A stretch of DNA of 21,316 nt from Saccoglossus kowalevskii (GCF_000003605.2 NW_003124300.1:1-21316); one strand, 5' to 3'. Counted from the stretch's first letter, positions 1 to 10,339 are shown. Program-made: numbers and translations. Notes: a model not told the origin generated them from the sequence alone.

Positions 1-204
1 ATCTGCCCTGAATAAACTACTTTATAGTATCAACCCTCAATACAACCAGTTTATAGTATCTGCCCTCAATACAACCACTTTATAGTATCTGCGCTCAATA
101 CAACCACTTTATAGTATCTGCCTTCAATACAACCACTTTACAGTATCAGCCCTCAATACAACCACTTTATAGAATCTGCCCTCAATACAACCACTTTATA
201 GTAC
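1..204 (+). repeat. Module B copy: gaataaac unit followed by N-T-R-F-S
   Basis: The first complete unit (from 3) is a 28-bp CTGCCCTGAATAAACTAC variant. It is followed by N (31), T (60), R (89), F (118, ending TTTACAG), S (147) and a T preceded by AGAAT (176). The same order, allowing small differences, recurs at 6042-6243 and 11036-11266, in shorter form at 12602-12745 and 19644-19787, and in a diverged form at 20397-20540. The shared rare marks (GAATAAAC or GAATACACC, CTGCGC, AGAAT) indicate copying of a block rather than independent mutation. Confidence 0.8.
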
Positions 205-233
205 CTGCCCTCAATACAACCACTTTATAGTAT

Positions 234-1018
234 CAGCCCTCAATACAACCACTTTATAGTATCTGCCTTCAATACAACCACTTTATAGTATCAGCCCTCA
301 ATACAACCACTTTATAGTATCTGCCCTCAATACAACCACTTTATAGTATCTGCCCTCAATACAACCACTTTATAGTATCAACCCTCAATATAACCACTTT
401 ATAGTATCTGCCCTCAATACAACTACTTTATAGTATCTGCCTTCAATACAACTACTTTATAGTATCAGCCCTCAATACAACCACTTTATAGTATCTGCCC
501 TCAATACAACCACTTTATAGTATCTGCCCTCAATACAACCACTTTATAGTATCAGCCCTAAATACAACCACTTTATAGTATCTGCCCTCAATAAAACCAC
601 ATTATAGTATCAGCCCTCAATACAACCACTTTATAGTATCTGCCCTCAATACAACCACTTTATAGTATCGACCCTCAATACAACCACTTTATAGTATCTG
701 CTCTCAATACAACCACTTTATAGTATCAGCCCTCAATACAACCACTTTATAGTATCTGCCCTCAATGCAACCACTTTATAGTATCAGCCCTCAATACAAC
801 CACTTTATAGTATCGACCCTCAATACAACCACTTTATAGTATCTGCCCTCAATACACCCACTTTATAGTATCTGCCCTCAATACAAGAACTTTATAGTAT
901 CAGCCCTCAATACAACACTTTATAGTATCTACCCTCAATACACCCACTTTTATAGTATCAGCCCTCAATACAAACCACTTTATAGTATCTGCCTTCAATA
1001 CAACCACTTTATAAGTAT
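234..1018 (+). repeat. Left copy of the taaa/acatt module (module A) with upstream extension
   Basis: The unit order from 234 is S-F-S-T-T-N-T-F-S-T-T, then S with CCCTAAATAC (553), T with CAATAAAACCACATT (582), S-T-D-L-S, T with CAATGC (756), S-D, T with CACCCAC (843), T with CAAGAAC (872), S-Y-S-F. The same order is found at 17876-18744, about 17.6 kb away, with one clear difference: three units (S, T and a second CCCTAAATAC S, 87 bp) are missing here between 640 and 669. Five consecutive units from 901 to 1048 carry 1-base indels that the other copies mostly lack. Confidence 0.82.
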
Positions 1019-1222
1019 CTGCCCTCAATACAAACCACTTTATAGTATCAGCCCTCAATACAAACACTTTATAGTATCTGCCCTCAATACAACCACTTTA
1101 TAGTATCTGCCCTCAATACAACCACTTTATAGTATCTGCCCTCAATACAATCACTTTATAGTATTGGCCCTCAATACAACCACTTTATAGTATCAGCCCT
1201 CAATACAAACACTTTATAGTAT

Positions 1223-1367
1223 CGACCCTCAGTACAACCACTTTATAGTATCTGCCCTCAATACAACCACTTTATAGTATCTGACCTCAATACAACCACT
1301 TTATAGTATCTGCCCTCAATACAACCACTTTATAGTATCGACCCTCAATACAACCACTTTATAGTAT
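1223..1367 (+). repeat. Five-unit block D(CAGTAC)-T-CTGACC-T-D, copy 1
   Basis: This block contains a D unit with CTCAGTAC (1223), T, a unit with the rare CTGACC hexamer (1281), T and D. The same five units occur at 10427-10571. CTGACC is seen at only these two places in my reading of the array, so the two blocks almost certainly share a recent origin. Confidence 0.78.
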
Positions 1368-1744
1368 CGACCCTCAATACAACCACTTTATAGTATCTGC
1401 CCTCAATACAACCACTTTATAGTATCTGCCCTCAATACAACCACTTTATAGTATCAGCCCTCAATACAACCACTTTATAGTATCTGCCCTCAATACAACC
1501 ACTTTATAGTATCTGCCCTCAATACAACCACTTTATAGTATCTGCCCTCAATACAACCACTTTATAGTATCTGCCCTCAATACAACCACTTTATAGTATC
1601 GACCCTCAATACAACCACTTTATAGTATCGACCCTCAATACAACCACTTTATAGTATCTGCCCTCAATACAACCACTTTATAGTATCTGCCCTCAATACA
1701 ACCACTTTATAGTATCAGCCCTCAATACAACCACTTTATAGTAT
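1339..1744 (+). repeat. Nine-unit (261-bp) local duplication, partly diverged
   Basis: D-D-T-T-S starts at 1339 and again at 1600, an offset of 261 bp, exactly nine units. The first copy continues T-T-T-T and the second L-T-W-S, so only the first five units are preserved in order. T is so common that the support rests mainly on the double D and on the exact spacing. Confidence 0.6.
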
Positions 1745-2034
1745 CTGCTCTCAATACAACCACTTTATAGTATCTGCCCTCAATACAACCACTTTATAGT
1801 ATTGGCCCTCAATACAACCACTTTATAGTATCAGCCCTCAATACAACCACTTTATTGTATCTGCCCTCAATACAACCACTTTATAGTATCTGCCCTCAAT
1901 ACAACCACTTTATAGTATCTGCCCTCAATATAACCACTTTATAGTATCTGCCCTCAATACAACCACTTTATAGTATCTGCCCTCAATACAACCACTTTAT
2001 AGTATCTGCCCTCAATACAACCACTTTATAGTAT

Positions 2035-2411
2035 CAGCCTTCAATACAACCACTTTATAGTATCTGGCCTCAATACAACCACTTTATAGTATTGTCCCTC
2101 AATACAACCACTTTATAGTATCTGCCCTCAATACAACCACTTTATAGTATCTTCCCTCAATACAACCACTTTATAGTATCTGCCCTCAATACAACCACTT
2201 TATAGTATTGACCCTCAATACAACCACTTTATACTATCTGCCCTCAATACAACCACTTTATAGTATCTGCCTTCAATACAACCACTTTATAGTATCAGCC
2301 CTCAATACAACCACTTTATAATATCTGCCCTCAATACAACCACTTTATAGTATCGACCCTCAATACAACCACTTTATAGTATCTGCCCTCAATACAACCA
2401 CTTTATAGTAT
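2035..2411 (+). repeat. Module F copy 1 (13 units with CTGGCC, TTGTCCC, CTTCCC, TACTAT, TAATAT marks)
   Basis: The order is CAGCCT (2035), G (2064), TTGTCCC (2093), T, K (2151), T, V (2209), T reached through ATACTAT (2238), F, S, T reached through ATAATAT (2325), D, T. The run of rare marks makes this a distinctive signature. It repeats from 2589 with an offset of 554 bp, and in shortened form at 13760-14020. Confidence 0.9.
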
Positions 2412-2588
2412 CGACCCTCAATACAACCACTTTATAGTATCGACCCTCAATAGAACCACTTTATAGTATCTGCCCTCAATACAACCACATTATATAGTAT
2501 CTGCCCTCAATACAACCACTTTATAGTATCTGCCCTCAATACAACCCACTTTATAGTATCTGCCCTCAATACAACCACTTTATAGTAT

Positions 2589-2965
2589 CAGCCTTCAATA
2601 CAACCACTTTATAGTATCTGGCCTCAATACAACCACTTTATAGTATTGTCCCTCAATACAACCACTTTATAGTATCTGCCCTCAATACAACCACTTTATA
2701 GTATCTTCCCTCAATACAACCACTTTATAGTATCTGCCCTCAATACAACCACTTTATAGTATTGACCCTCAATACAACCACTTTATACTATCTGCCCTCA
2801 ATACAACCACTTTATAGTATCTGCCTTCAATACAACCACTTTATAGTATCAGCCCTCAATACAACCACTTTATAATATCTGCCCTCAATACAACCACTTT
2901 ATAGTATCGACCCTCAATACAACCACTTTATAGTATCTGCCCTCAATACAACCACTTTATAGTAT
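2589..2965 (+). repeat. Module F copy 2, 554 bp downstream of copy 1
   Basis: All 13 units match copy 1 in order, including ATACTAT at 2792 and ATAATAT at 2879. The 554-bp offset equals 19 units plus 3 bases. Those 3 bases are explained by two odd units just upstream of this copy: one with ACATTATATAG (from 2470, +2) and one with CAACCCAC (from 2530, +1). Because these extra bases lie between the copies and neither copy contains them, they may mark or post-date the junction. Confidence 0.9.
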
Positions 2966-3342
2966 TGACCCTCAATACAACCACTTTATAGTATCTGCCC
3001 TCAATAGAACCACTTTATAGTATCTGCCCTCAATACAACCACTTTATAGTATCTGCCCTCAATACAACCACTTTATAGTATCTGCCCTCAATATAACCAC
3101 TTTATAGTATCTGCCCTCAATATAACCACTTTATAGTATCTGCCCTCAATACAACCACTTTATAGTATCTGCCCTCAATATAACCACTTTATAGTATCTG
3201 CCCTCAATACAACCACTTTATAGTATCTGCCCTCAATACAACCACTTTATAGTATCGAATCTCAATACAACCACTTTATAGTATCGACCCTCAATACAAC
3301 CACTTTATAGTATCGACCCTCAATACAACCACTTTATAGTAT
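2966..3342 (+). repeat. Module G copy 1, 13-unit (377-bp) higher-order unit
   Basis: The order is V (2966), T with CAATAGAACC (2995), T, T, three CAATATAACC units placed at 3082, 3111 and 3169 among plain T units, T, T, E (3256), D, D. It is immediately followed by a second copy starting at 3343, exactly 377 bp (13 x 29) downstream with no indels. A partial relative lies at 14166-14426. Confidence 0.92.
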
Positions 3343-3719
3343 TGACCCTCAATACAACCACTTTATAGTATCTGCCCTCAATAGAACCACTTTATAGTAT
3401 CTGCCCTCAATACAACCACTTTATAGTATCTGCCCTCAATACAACCACTTTATAGTATCTGCCCTCAATATAACCACTTTATAGTATCTGCCCTCAATAT
3501 AACCACTTTATAGTATCTGCCCTCAATACAACCACTTTATAGTATCTGCCCTCAATATAACCACTTTATAGTATCTGCCCTCAATACAACCACTTTATAG
3601 TATCTGCCCTCAATACAACCACTTTATAGTATCGAATCTCAATACAACCACTTTATAGTATCGACCCTCAATACAACCACTTTATAGTATCTGCCCTCAA
3701 TACAACCACTTTATAGTAT
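3343..3719 (+). repeat. Module G copy 2, directly adjacent to copy 1
   Basis: This repeats the 13 units of 2966-3342 with the same CAATAGAACC mark (3372), the same placement of CAATATAACC units and the same E unit (3633). Only the last unit differs (T instead of D). Direct adjacency in register and near identity point to a recent tandem duplication. Confidence 0.92.
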
Positions 3720-3951
3720 CGAATCTCAATACAACCACTTTATAGTATCTGCCCTCAATACAACCACTTTATAGTGTCTGCCCTCAATACAACCACTTTA
3801 TAGTATCAGCCCTCAATACAACCACTTTATAGTATCTGCCCTCAATACAACCACTTTATAGTATCGAATCTCAATACAACCACTTTATAGTATCTGCCCT
3901 CAATACAACCACTTTATAGTATCTGCCCTCAATACAACCACTTTATAGTAT
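3720..3951 (+). repeat. Module H copy 1: E-T-T(gtgt)-S-T-E-T-T
   Basis: This is an eight-unit block bracketed by CGAATC units at 3720 and 3865, with a TATAGTGTCTG junction before 3778. The same order occurs at 6360-6591, 2640 bp away (91 units plus one base). The only unit that differs is the second, CTGCCC here and CGGCCC there. Confidence 0.85.
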
Positions 3952-4590
3952 CGACCCTCAATACAACCACTTTATAGTATCTGCCCTCAATACAACCACT
4001 TTATAGTATCTGCCCTCAATACAACCACTTTATAGTATCTGCCCTCAATACAAACCACTTTATAGTATCAGCCCTCAATACAACCACTTTATAGTATCTG
4101 CCCTCAATACAACCACTTTATAGTATCAGCCCTCAATACAACCACTTTATAGTATCAGCCCTCAATACAACCACTTTATAGTATCAGCCCTCAATACAAC
4201 CACTTTATAGTATCTGCCCTCAATACAACCACTTTATAGTATCTGCCCTCAATACAACCACTTTATAGTATCTGCCCTCAATACAACCACTTTATAGTAT
4301 CAGCCCTCAATACAACCACTTTATAGTATCAGCCCTCAATACAACCACTTTATAGTATCTGCCCTCAATACAACCACTTTATAGTATCGACCCTCAATAC
4401 AACCACTTTATAGTATCTGCCCTCAATACAACCACTTTATAGTATCAGCCCTCAATACAACCACTTTATAGTATCTGCCCTCAATACAACCACTTTATAG
4501 TATCAGCCCTCAATACAACCACTTTATAGTATCTGCGCTCAATACAACCACTTTATAGTATCAGCCCTCAATACAAACACTTTATAGTAT

Positions 4591-5025
4591 CAGCCCTCAA
4601 TACAACCACTTTATAGTATCAGCCCTCAATACAACCACTTTATAGTATCTGCCCTCAATACAACCACTTTATAGTATCGACCCTCAATACAACCACTTTA
4701 TAGTATCTGCTCTCAATACAACCACTTTATAGTATCAGCCCTCAATACAACCACTTTATAGTATCAGCCCTCAATACAACCACTTTATAGTATCTGCCCT
4801 CAATACAACCACTTTATAGTATCGACCCTCAATACAACCACTTTATAGTATCTGCTCTCAATACAACCACTTTATAGTATCAGCCCTCAATACAACCACT
4901 TTATAGTATCAGCCCTCAATACAACCACTTTATAGTATCTGCCCTCAATACAACCACTTTATAGTATCGACCCTCAATACAACCACTTTATAGTATCTGC
5001 CCTCAATACAACCACTTTATAGTAT
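4591..5025 (+). repeat. Five-unit (145-bp) higher-order repeat, three successive copies
   Basis: S-S-T-D-L occurs at 4591-4735 and 4736-4880, and S-S-T-D-T at 4881-5025. The L units (CTGCTC) at 4707 and 4852 are exactly 145 bp apart. S-S-T-D also appears at 4301-4416. The same run forms the second half of the ten-unit module C block at 8247, 9847, 11355 and 11965, which suggests this local amplification supplied or derived from that module. Confidence 0.85.
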
Positions 5026-5315
5026 CTGCCCTCAATACAACCACTTTATAGTATCTGCCCTCAATACAACCACTTTATAGTATCTGCCCTCAATACAACC
5101 ACTTTATAGTATCTGCGCTCAATACAACCACTTTATAGTATCTGCCTTCAATACAACCACTTTATAGTATCAGCCCTCAATACAACCACTTTATAGTATC
5201 TGCCCTCAATACAACCACTTTATAGTATCTGCCCTCAATACAACCACTTTATAGTATCTGGCCTCAATACAACCACTTTATAGTATCTGCCCTCAATACA
5301 ACCACTTTATAGTAT

Positions 5316-5606
5316 CGACCCTCAATATAACCACTTTATAGTATCTGCCCTCAATATAACCACTTTATAGTAGCTGCTCTCAATACAACCACTTTATAGT
5401 ATCTGCCCTCAATACAACCACTTTATAGTATCAGCCCTCAATACAACCACTTTATAGTATCAGCCCTCAATATAACCACTTTATAGTATCTGCCCTCAAT
5501 ACAACCACTTTATAGGTATCTGCCCTCAATACAAGCACTTTATAGCATCTGCCTTCAATACAACCACTTTATAGTATCAGCCCTCAATACAACCACTTTA
5601 TAGTAT
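5316..5606 (+). repeat. Module J copy 1, marked by CAAGCACTTTATAGCAT
   Basis: The order is D and T with CAATATAACC (5316, 5345), L (5374, preceded by TAG instead of TAT), T, S, S with CAATATAACC (5461), T (30 bp, ATAGGTAT), T with CAAGCAC leading through AGCAT (5520), F, S. The same order, with the TATAGCAT mark, is found at 19181-19470. The later part is also found at 12255-12428. Confidence 0.85.
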
Positions 5607-5954
5607 CTGCCCTCAATACAACCACTTTATAGTATCGACCCTCAATACAACCACTTTATAGTATCTGCTCTCAATACAACCACTTTATAGTATCTGCCCT
5701 CAATACAACCACTTTATAGTATCTGCCCTCAATACAACCACTTTATAGTATCAGCCCTCAATACAACCACTTTATAGTATCAACCCTCAATATAACCACT
5801 TTATAGTATCTGCCCTCAATACAACCACTTTATAGTATCAGCCCTCAATATAACCACTTTGAAGTATCTGCCCTCAATACAACCACTTTATAGTATCGAC
5901 CCTCAATATAACCACTTTATAGTATCTGCCCTCAATATAACCACTTTATAGTAT
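5607..5954 (+). repeat. Module K copy 1, matching the extreme right end of the window
   Basis: The order is T-D-L-T-T-S, N with CAATATAACC (5781), T, S with CAATATAACC (5839), T, D with CAATATAACC (5897), T with CAATATAACC. Every unit has a counterpart at a constant offset of 15368 bp in 20975-21316. A shorter relative (S-N-T-S-T-D with the same CAATATAACC marks) lies at 14427-14600. A private GAAGTAT replaces TAGTAT just before 5868. Confidence 0.85.
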
Positions 5955-6041
5955 CTGCTCTCAATACAACCACTTTATAGTATCAGCCCTCAATACAACC
6001 ACTTTATAGTATCAGCCCTCAATACAACCACTTTATAGTAT

Positions 6042-6243
6042 CAGCCCACAATACAACTACTTTATAGTATCTGCCCTGAATACACCACTTTATAGTATCA
6101 ACCCTCAATACAACCACTTTACAGTATCTGCCCTCAATACAACCACTTTATAGTATCAGCCCTCAATGCAACCACTTTATAGAATCTGCCCTCAATACAA
6201 CCACTTTATAGTATCTGCCCTCAATACAACCACTTTATAGTAT
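6042..6243 (+). repeat. Module B copy: CCCACAATACAACTAC then 28-bp gaatacacc unit
   Basis: An S unit with CACAATACAACTAC (6042) is followed by a 28-bp T unit CTGCCCTGAATACACC (6071), N, T, S with CAATGC (6157) and T reached through AGAAT (6186). It corresponds to 11036-11266 and to the window start. The CTGCGC and CTGCCT units of those copies are absent here. Confidence 0.78.
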
Positions 6244-6359
6244 CTGCCCTCAATACAACCACTTTATAGTATCTGCCTTCAATACAACCACTTTATAGTA
6301 TCGACCCTCAATACAACCACTTTATGGTATCAGCCCTCAATACAACCACTTTATAGTAT

Positions 6360-6591
6360 CGAATCTCAATACAACCACTTTATAGTATCGGCCCTCAATA
6401 CAACCACTTTATAGTGTCTGCCCTCAATACAACCACTTTATAGTATCAGCCCTCAATACAACCACTTTATAGTATCTGCCCTCAATACAACCACTTTATA
6501 GTATCGAATCTCAATACAACCACTTTATAGTATCTGCCCTCAATACAACCACTTTATAGTATCTGCCCTCAATACAACCACTTTATAGTAT
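6360..6591 (+). repeat. Module H copy 2 with the single CGGCCC unit
   Basis: E (6360), CGGCCC (6389), T through GTGT (6418), S, T, E (6505), T, T. It matches 3720-3951 except at the second unit, which carries the only CGGCCC hexamer I see in the array. It is directly followed by module D at 6592. Confidence 0.85.
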
Positions 6592-6968
6592 CAACCCTCA
6601 ATACAACCACTTTATAGTATCAACCCTCAATACAACCACTTTATAGTATCTGCCCTCAATACAACCACTTTATAGTATCTGCCCTCAATACAACCACTTT
6701 ATAGTATCTGCCCTCAATACAACCACTTTATAGTATCTGCCCTCAATACAACCACTTTATAGTACCTGCCCTCAATACAACCACTTTATAGTATCTGCCC
6801 TCAATACAACCACTTTATAGTATCAACCCTCAATACAACCACTTTATAGTATCAACCCTCAATACAACCACTTTATAGTATCTGCCCTCAATACAACCAC
6901 TTTATAGTATCAGCCCTCAATACAACCACTTTATAGTATCGACCCTCAGTACAACCACTTTATAGTAT
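6592..6968 (+). repeat. Module D copy 1: N-N-T-T-T-T-P-T-N-N-T-S-D(CAGTAC)
   Basis: This is a thirteen-unit block with paired N units at both ends of a T run, a unit preceded by GTAC (6766, written P) and a terminal D with CTCAGTAC (6940). The same thirteen units occur at 9001 (offset 2409) and at 15179 (offset 8587), with the offset constant across each block, so no indels separate them. Confidence 0.9.
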
Positions 6969-7114
6969 CTGCCCTCAATACAACCACTTTATAGTATCTG
7001 CCCTCAATACAACCACTTTATAGTATCTGCCCTCAATACAAACCACTTTATAGTATCTGCCCTCAATACAACCACTTTATAGTATCTGCCCTCAATACAA
7101 CCACTTTATAGTAT

Positions 7115-7781
7115 CAGCCCTCAATACAAACACTTTATAGTATCGACCCTCAGTACAACCACTTTATAGTATCTGCCCTCAATACAACCACTTTATAGTA
7201 TCTGCCCTCAATACAACCACTTTATAGTATCTGCCCTCAATACAACCACTTTATAGTATCTGCCCTCAATACAACCACTTTATAGTATCTGCCCTCAATA
7301 CAACCACTTTATAGTATCTGCCCTCAATACAACCACTTTATAGTACCTGCCCTCAATACAACCACTTTATAGTATCGACACTCAATACAACCACTTTATA
7401 GTATCTGCCCTCAATACAACCACTTTATAGTATCTGCCCTCAATACAACAACTTTATAGTTTCTGCCCTCAATACAACCACTTTATAGTGTCTGCCCTCA
7501 ATACAACCACTTTATAGTATCTGCCCTCAATACAACCACTTTATAGTATCAACCCTCAATACAACCACTTTATAGTATCAACCCTCAATACAACCACTTT
7601 ATAGTATCTGCCCTCAATACAACCACTTTATAGTATCTGCCCTCAATACAACCACGTTATAGTATCTGCCCTCAATACAACCACTTTATAGTATCTGCCC
7701 TCAATACAACCACTTTATAGTACCTGCCCTCAATACAACCACTTTATAGTATCTGCCCTCAATACAACCACTTTATAGTAT
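7115..7781 (+). repeat. Module E copy 1, 23-unit block (667 bp)
   Basis: The block begins with S carrying CAAACAC (7115) and D carrying CTCAGTAC (7144). It then contains six T units, a GTAC-preceded unit (7347), CGACAC (7376), a CAACAAC unit (7434), a TTTCTG junction (7463), a GTGTCTG junction (7492), N, N, an ACGTTAT unit (7637), another GTAC-preceded unit (7724) and T. Every mark recurs 1451 bp downstream. Its right part (7550-7781) is also a truncated relative of module D. Confidence 0.93.
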
Positions 7782-8246
7782 TGGCCCTCAATACAACCAC
7801 TTTATAGTATCAGCCCTCAATACAAACACTTTATAGTATCTGCCCTCAATACAAACCACTTTATAGTATCAGCCCTCAATACAACCACTTTATAGTATCT
7901 GCCCTCAATACAACCACTTTATAGTATCGACCCTCAATACAACCACTTTATAGTATCTGCCCTCAATACAACCACTTTATAGTATCGACCCTCAATACAA
8001 CCACTTTATAGTATCTGCTCTCAATACAACCACTTTATAGTATCTGCCCTCAATACAACCACTTTATAGTATCGACCCTCAATACAACCACTTTATAGTA
8101 TCTGCCCTCAATACAACCACTTTATAGTATCTGCCCTCAATACAACCACTTTATAGTATCTGCCCTCAATACAACCACTTTATAGTATCTGCCCTCAATA
8201 CAACCACTTTATAGTATCTGCCCTCAATACAACCACTTTATAGTAT

Positions 8247-8536
8247 CAGCCCTCAATACAAACACTTTATAGTATCTGCCCTCAATACAACCACTTTATA
8301 GTATCAGCCCTCAATACAACCACTTTATAGTATCTGCCCTCAATACAACCACTTTATAGTATCGACCCTCAATACAACCACTTTATAGTATCTGCTCTCA
8401 ATACAACCACTTTATAGTATCAGCCCTCAATACAACCACTTTATAGTATCAGCCCTCAATACAACCACTTTATAGTATCTGCCCTCAATACAACCACTTT
8501 ATAGTATCGACCCTCAATACAACCACTTTATAGTAT
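8247..8536 (+). repeat. Module C core, ten units (290 bp), copy 1
   Basis: S with CAAACAC (8247), T, S, T, D, L, S, S, T, D. The same ten units in the same order occur at 9847-10136, 11355-11644 and 11965-12254, and the first six recur at 20888-21061. This copy lacks the preceding F-S-W-S-W run seen at 9701 and 11819, being preceded by T units instead. Confidence 0.88.
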
Positions 8537-8565
8537 CTGCCCTCAATACAACCACTTTATAGTAT

Positions 8566-9232
8566 CAGCCCTCAATACAAACACTTTATAGTATCGACCC
8601 TCAGTACAACCACTTTATAGTATCTGCCCTCAATACAACCACTTTATAGTATCTGCCCTCAATACAACCACTTTATAGTATCTGCCCTCAATACAACCAC
8701 TTTATAGTATCTGCCCTCAATACAACCACTTTATAGTATCTGCCCTCAATACAACCACTTTATAGTATCTGCCCTCAATACAACCACTTTATAGTACCTG
8801 CCCTCAATACAACCACTTTATAGTATCGACACTCAATACAACCACTTTATAGTATCTGCCCTCAATACAACCACTTTATAGTATCTGCCCTCAATACAAC
8901 AACTTTATAGTTTCTGCCCTCAATACAACCACTTTATAGTGTCTGCCCTCAATACAACCACTTTATAGTATCTGCCCTCAATACAACCACTTTATAGTAT
9001 CAACCCTCAATACAACCACTTTATAGTATCAACCCTCAATACAACCACTTTATAGTATCTGCCCTCAATACAACCACTTTATAGTATCTGCCCTCAATAC
9101 AACCACGTTATAGTATCTGCCCTCAATACAACCACTTTATAGTATCTGCCCTCAATACAACCACTTTATAGTACCTGCCCTCAATACAACCACTTTATAG
9201 TATCTGCCCTCAATACAACCACTTTATAGTAT
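8566..9232 (+). repeat. Module E copy 2, 1451 bp downstream of copy 1
   Basis: All 23 units match 7115-7781 at a constant offset of 1451 bp (50 units plus one base). This includes rare private marks: CGACAC at 8827, CAACAAC at 8885, the TTTCTG junction at 8914, GTGTCTG at 8943 and ACGTTAT at 9088. The single extra base is explained by a 30-bp CAAACCAC unit at 7840, between the copies. The duplicate ends where copy 1 runs into W (7782) and copy 2 into N (9233). Confidence 0.93.
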
Positions 9233-9378
9233 CAACCCTCAATACAACCACTTTATAGTATCAACCCTCAATACAACCACTTTATAGTATCTGCCCTCAA
9301 TACAACCACTTTATAGTATCAGCCCTCAATACAACCACTTTATAGTATCGACCCTCAGTACAACCACTTTAATAGTAT
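9001..9378 (+). repeat. Module D copy 2
   Basis: N-N-T-T-T-T-P-T-N-N-T-S-D(CAGTAC) as at 6592, with a private ACGTTAT change at 9088 shared with module E copy 1. The last unit is 30 bp because of TTTAATAG. It overlaps the right part of module E copy 2, so the 8566-9378 stretch appears to combine E and the complete D block. Confidence 0.88.
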
Positions 9379-9788
9379 CTGCCCTCAATACAACCACTTT
9401 ATAGTATCAGCCCTCAATACAACTACTTTATAGTATCTGCCCGTCAATACAACACTTTATAGTACCAGCCCTCAATGCAACCACTTTATAGTATTGGCCC
9501 TCAAAACAAACCACTTTAATAGTATCTGCTCTCAATACAAACCACTTATAGTATCAGCCCTCAAATACAACCACTTTATAGTATCAAGCCCTCAATACAA
9601 GCACTTTATAGTATCTGCCCTCAATACAAGCACTTTATAGTATCGACCCTGAATATACCACTTTATAGTATCAGCCCTCAATACAATCACTGTATAGTAT
9701 CTGCCTTCAATACAACCACTTTATAGTATCAGCCCTCAATACAACCACTTTATAGTATTGGCCCTCAAATACAACCACTTTATAGTAT
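9349..9788 (+). repeat. Indel-rich, diverged stretch of the array
   Basis: Within 15 units there are many length changes: TTTAATAG (9349), CCGTCAATAC with CAACACTT (9437), a 31-bp unit with CAAAACAAACC and TTTAATAG (9495), CAAACCACTTATAG (9526), CTCAAATAC (9555), CAAGCCC (9585), a 28-bp GAATATACC unit (9644) and CTCAAATAC (9759). Most are one-base homopolymer changes. The order of units still resembles 20541-20887, so this is a decayed or poorly sequenced copy of that module rather than foreign DNA. Confidence 0.85.
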
Positions 9789-10136
9789 CAGCCCTCAATA
9801 CAATCACTTTATAGTATTGGCCCTCAATACAACCACTTTATAGTATCAGCCCTCAATACAAACACTTTATAGTATCTGCCCTCAATACAACCACTTTATA
9901 GTATCAGCCCTCAATACAACCACTTTATAGTATCTGCCCTCAATACAACCACTTTATAGTATCGACCCTCAATACAACCACTTTATAGTATCTGCTCTCA
10001 ATACAACCACTTTATAGTATCAGCCCTCAATACAACCACTTTATAGTATCAGCCCTCAATACAACCACTTTATAGTATCTGCCCTCAATACAACCACTTT
10101 ATAGTATCGACCCTCAATACAACCACTTTATAGTAT
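9701..10136 (+). repeat. Module C copy 2 with W-rich leader
   Basis: The leader F-S-W-S(CAATCAC)-W (9701-9846) precedes the ten-unit core S(CAAACAC)-T-S-T-D-L-S-S-T-D. The leader and core together recur at 11819-12254. A shorter leader occurs at 11267, and the leader with part of the core at 20743. TATTGGCCC is otherwise uncommon, so the W pairs are good markers. Confidence 0.88.
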
Positions 10137-10339
10137 CTGCCCTCAATACAACCACTTTATAGTATCTGCCCTCAATACAACCACTTTATAGTATCTGCCC
10201 TCAATACAACCACTTTATAGTATCTGCCCTCAATACAACCACTTTATAGTATCTGCCCTCAATACAACCACTTTATAGTATCTGCCCTCAATACAACCAC
10301 TTTATAGTATCTGCCCTCAATACAACCACTTTATAGTAT
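10137..10339 (+). repeat. Homogenised run of seven consensus units
   Basis: Seven successive plain T units carry no secondary marks. They follow the D unit that ends module C and are followed by a G unit (10340). Such runs give no internal landmarks and are the places where an assembly could gain or lose units unnoticed. Confidence 0.75.

Noticed and set aside
553-581. Telomere-like CCCTAA within CCCTAAATAC units (also 12832, 16107, 17006, 18195, 20107)
   Set aside because: A single CCCTAA per unit from a one-base change in CCCTCAATAC, with no tandem CCCTAA run. It marks module A copies, not an internal telomere.
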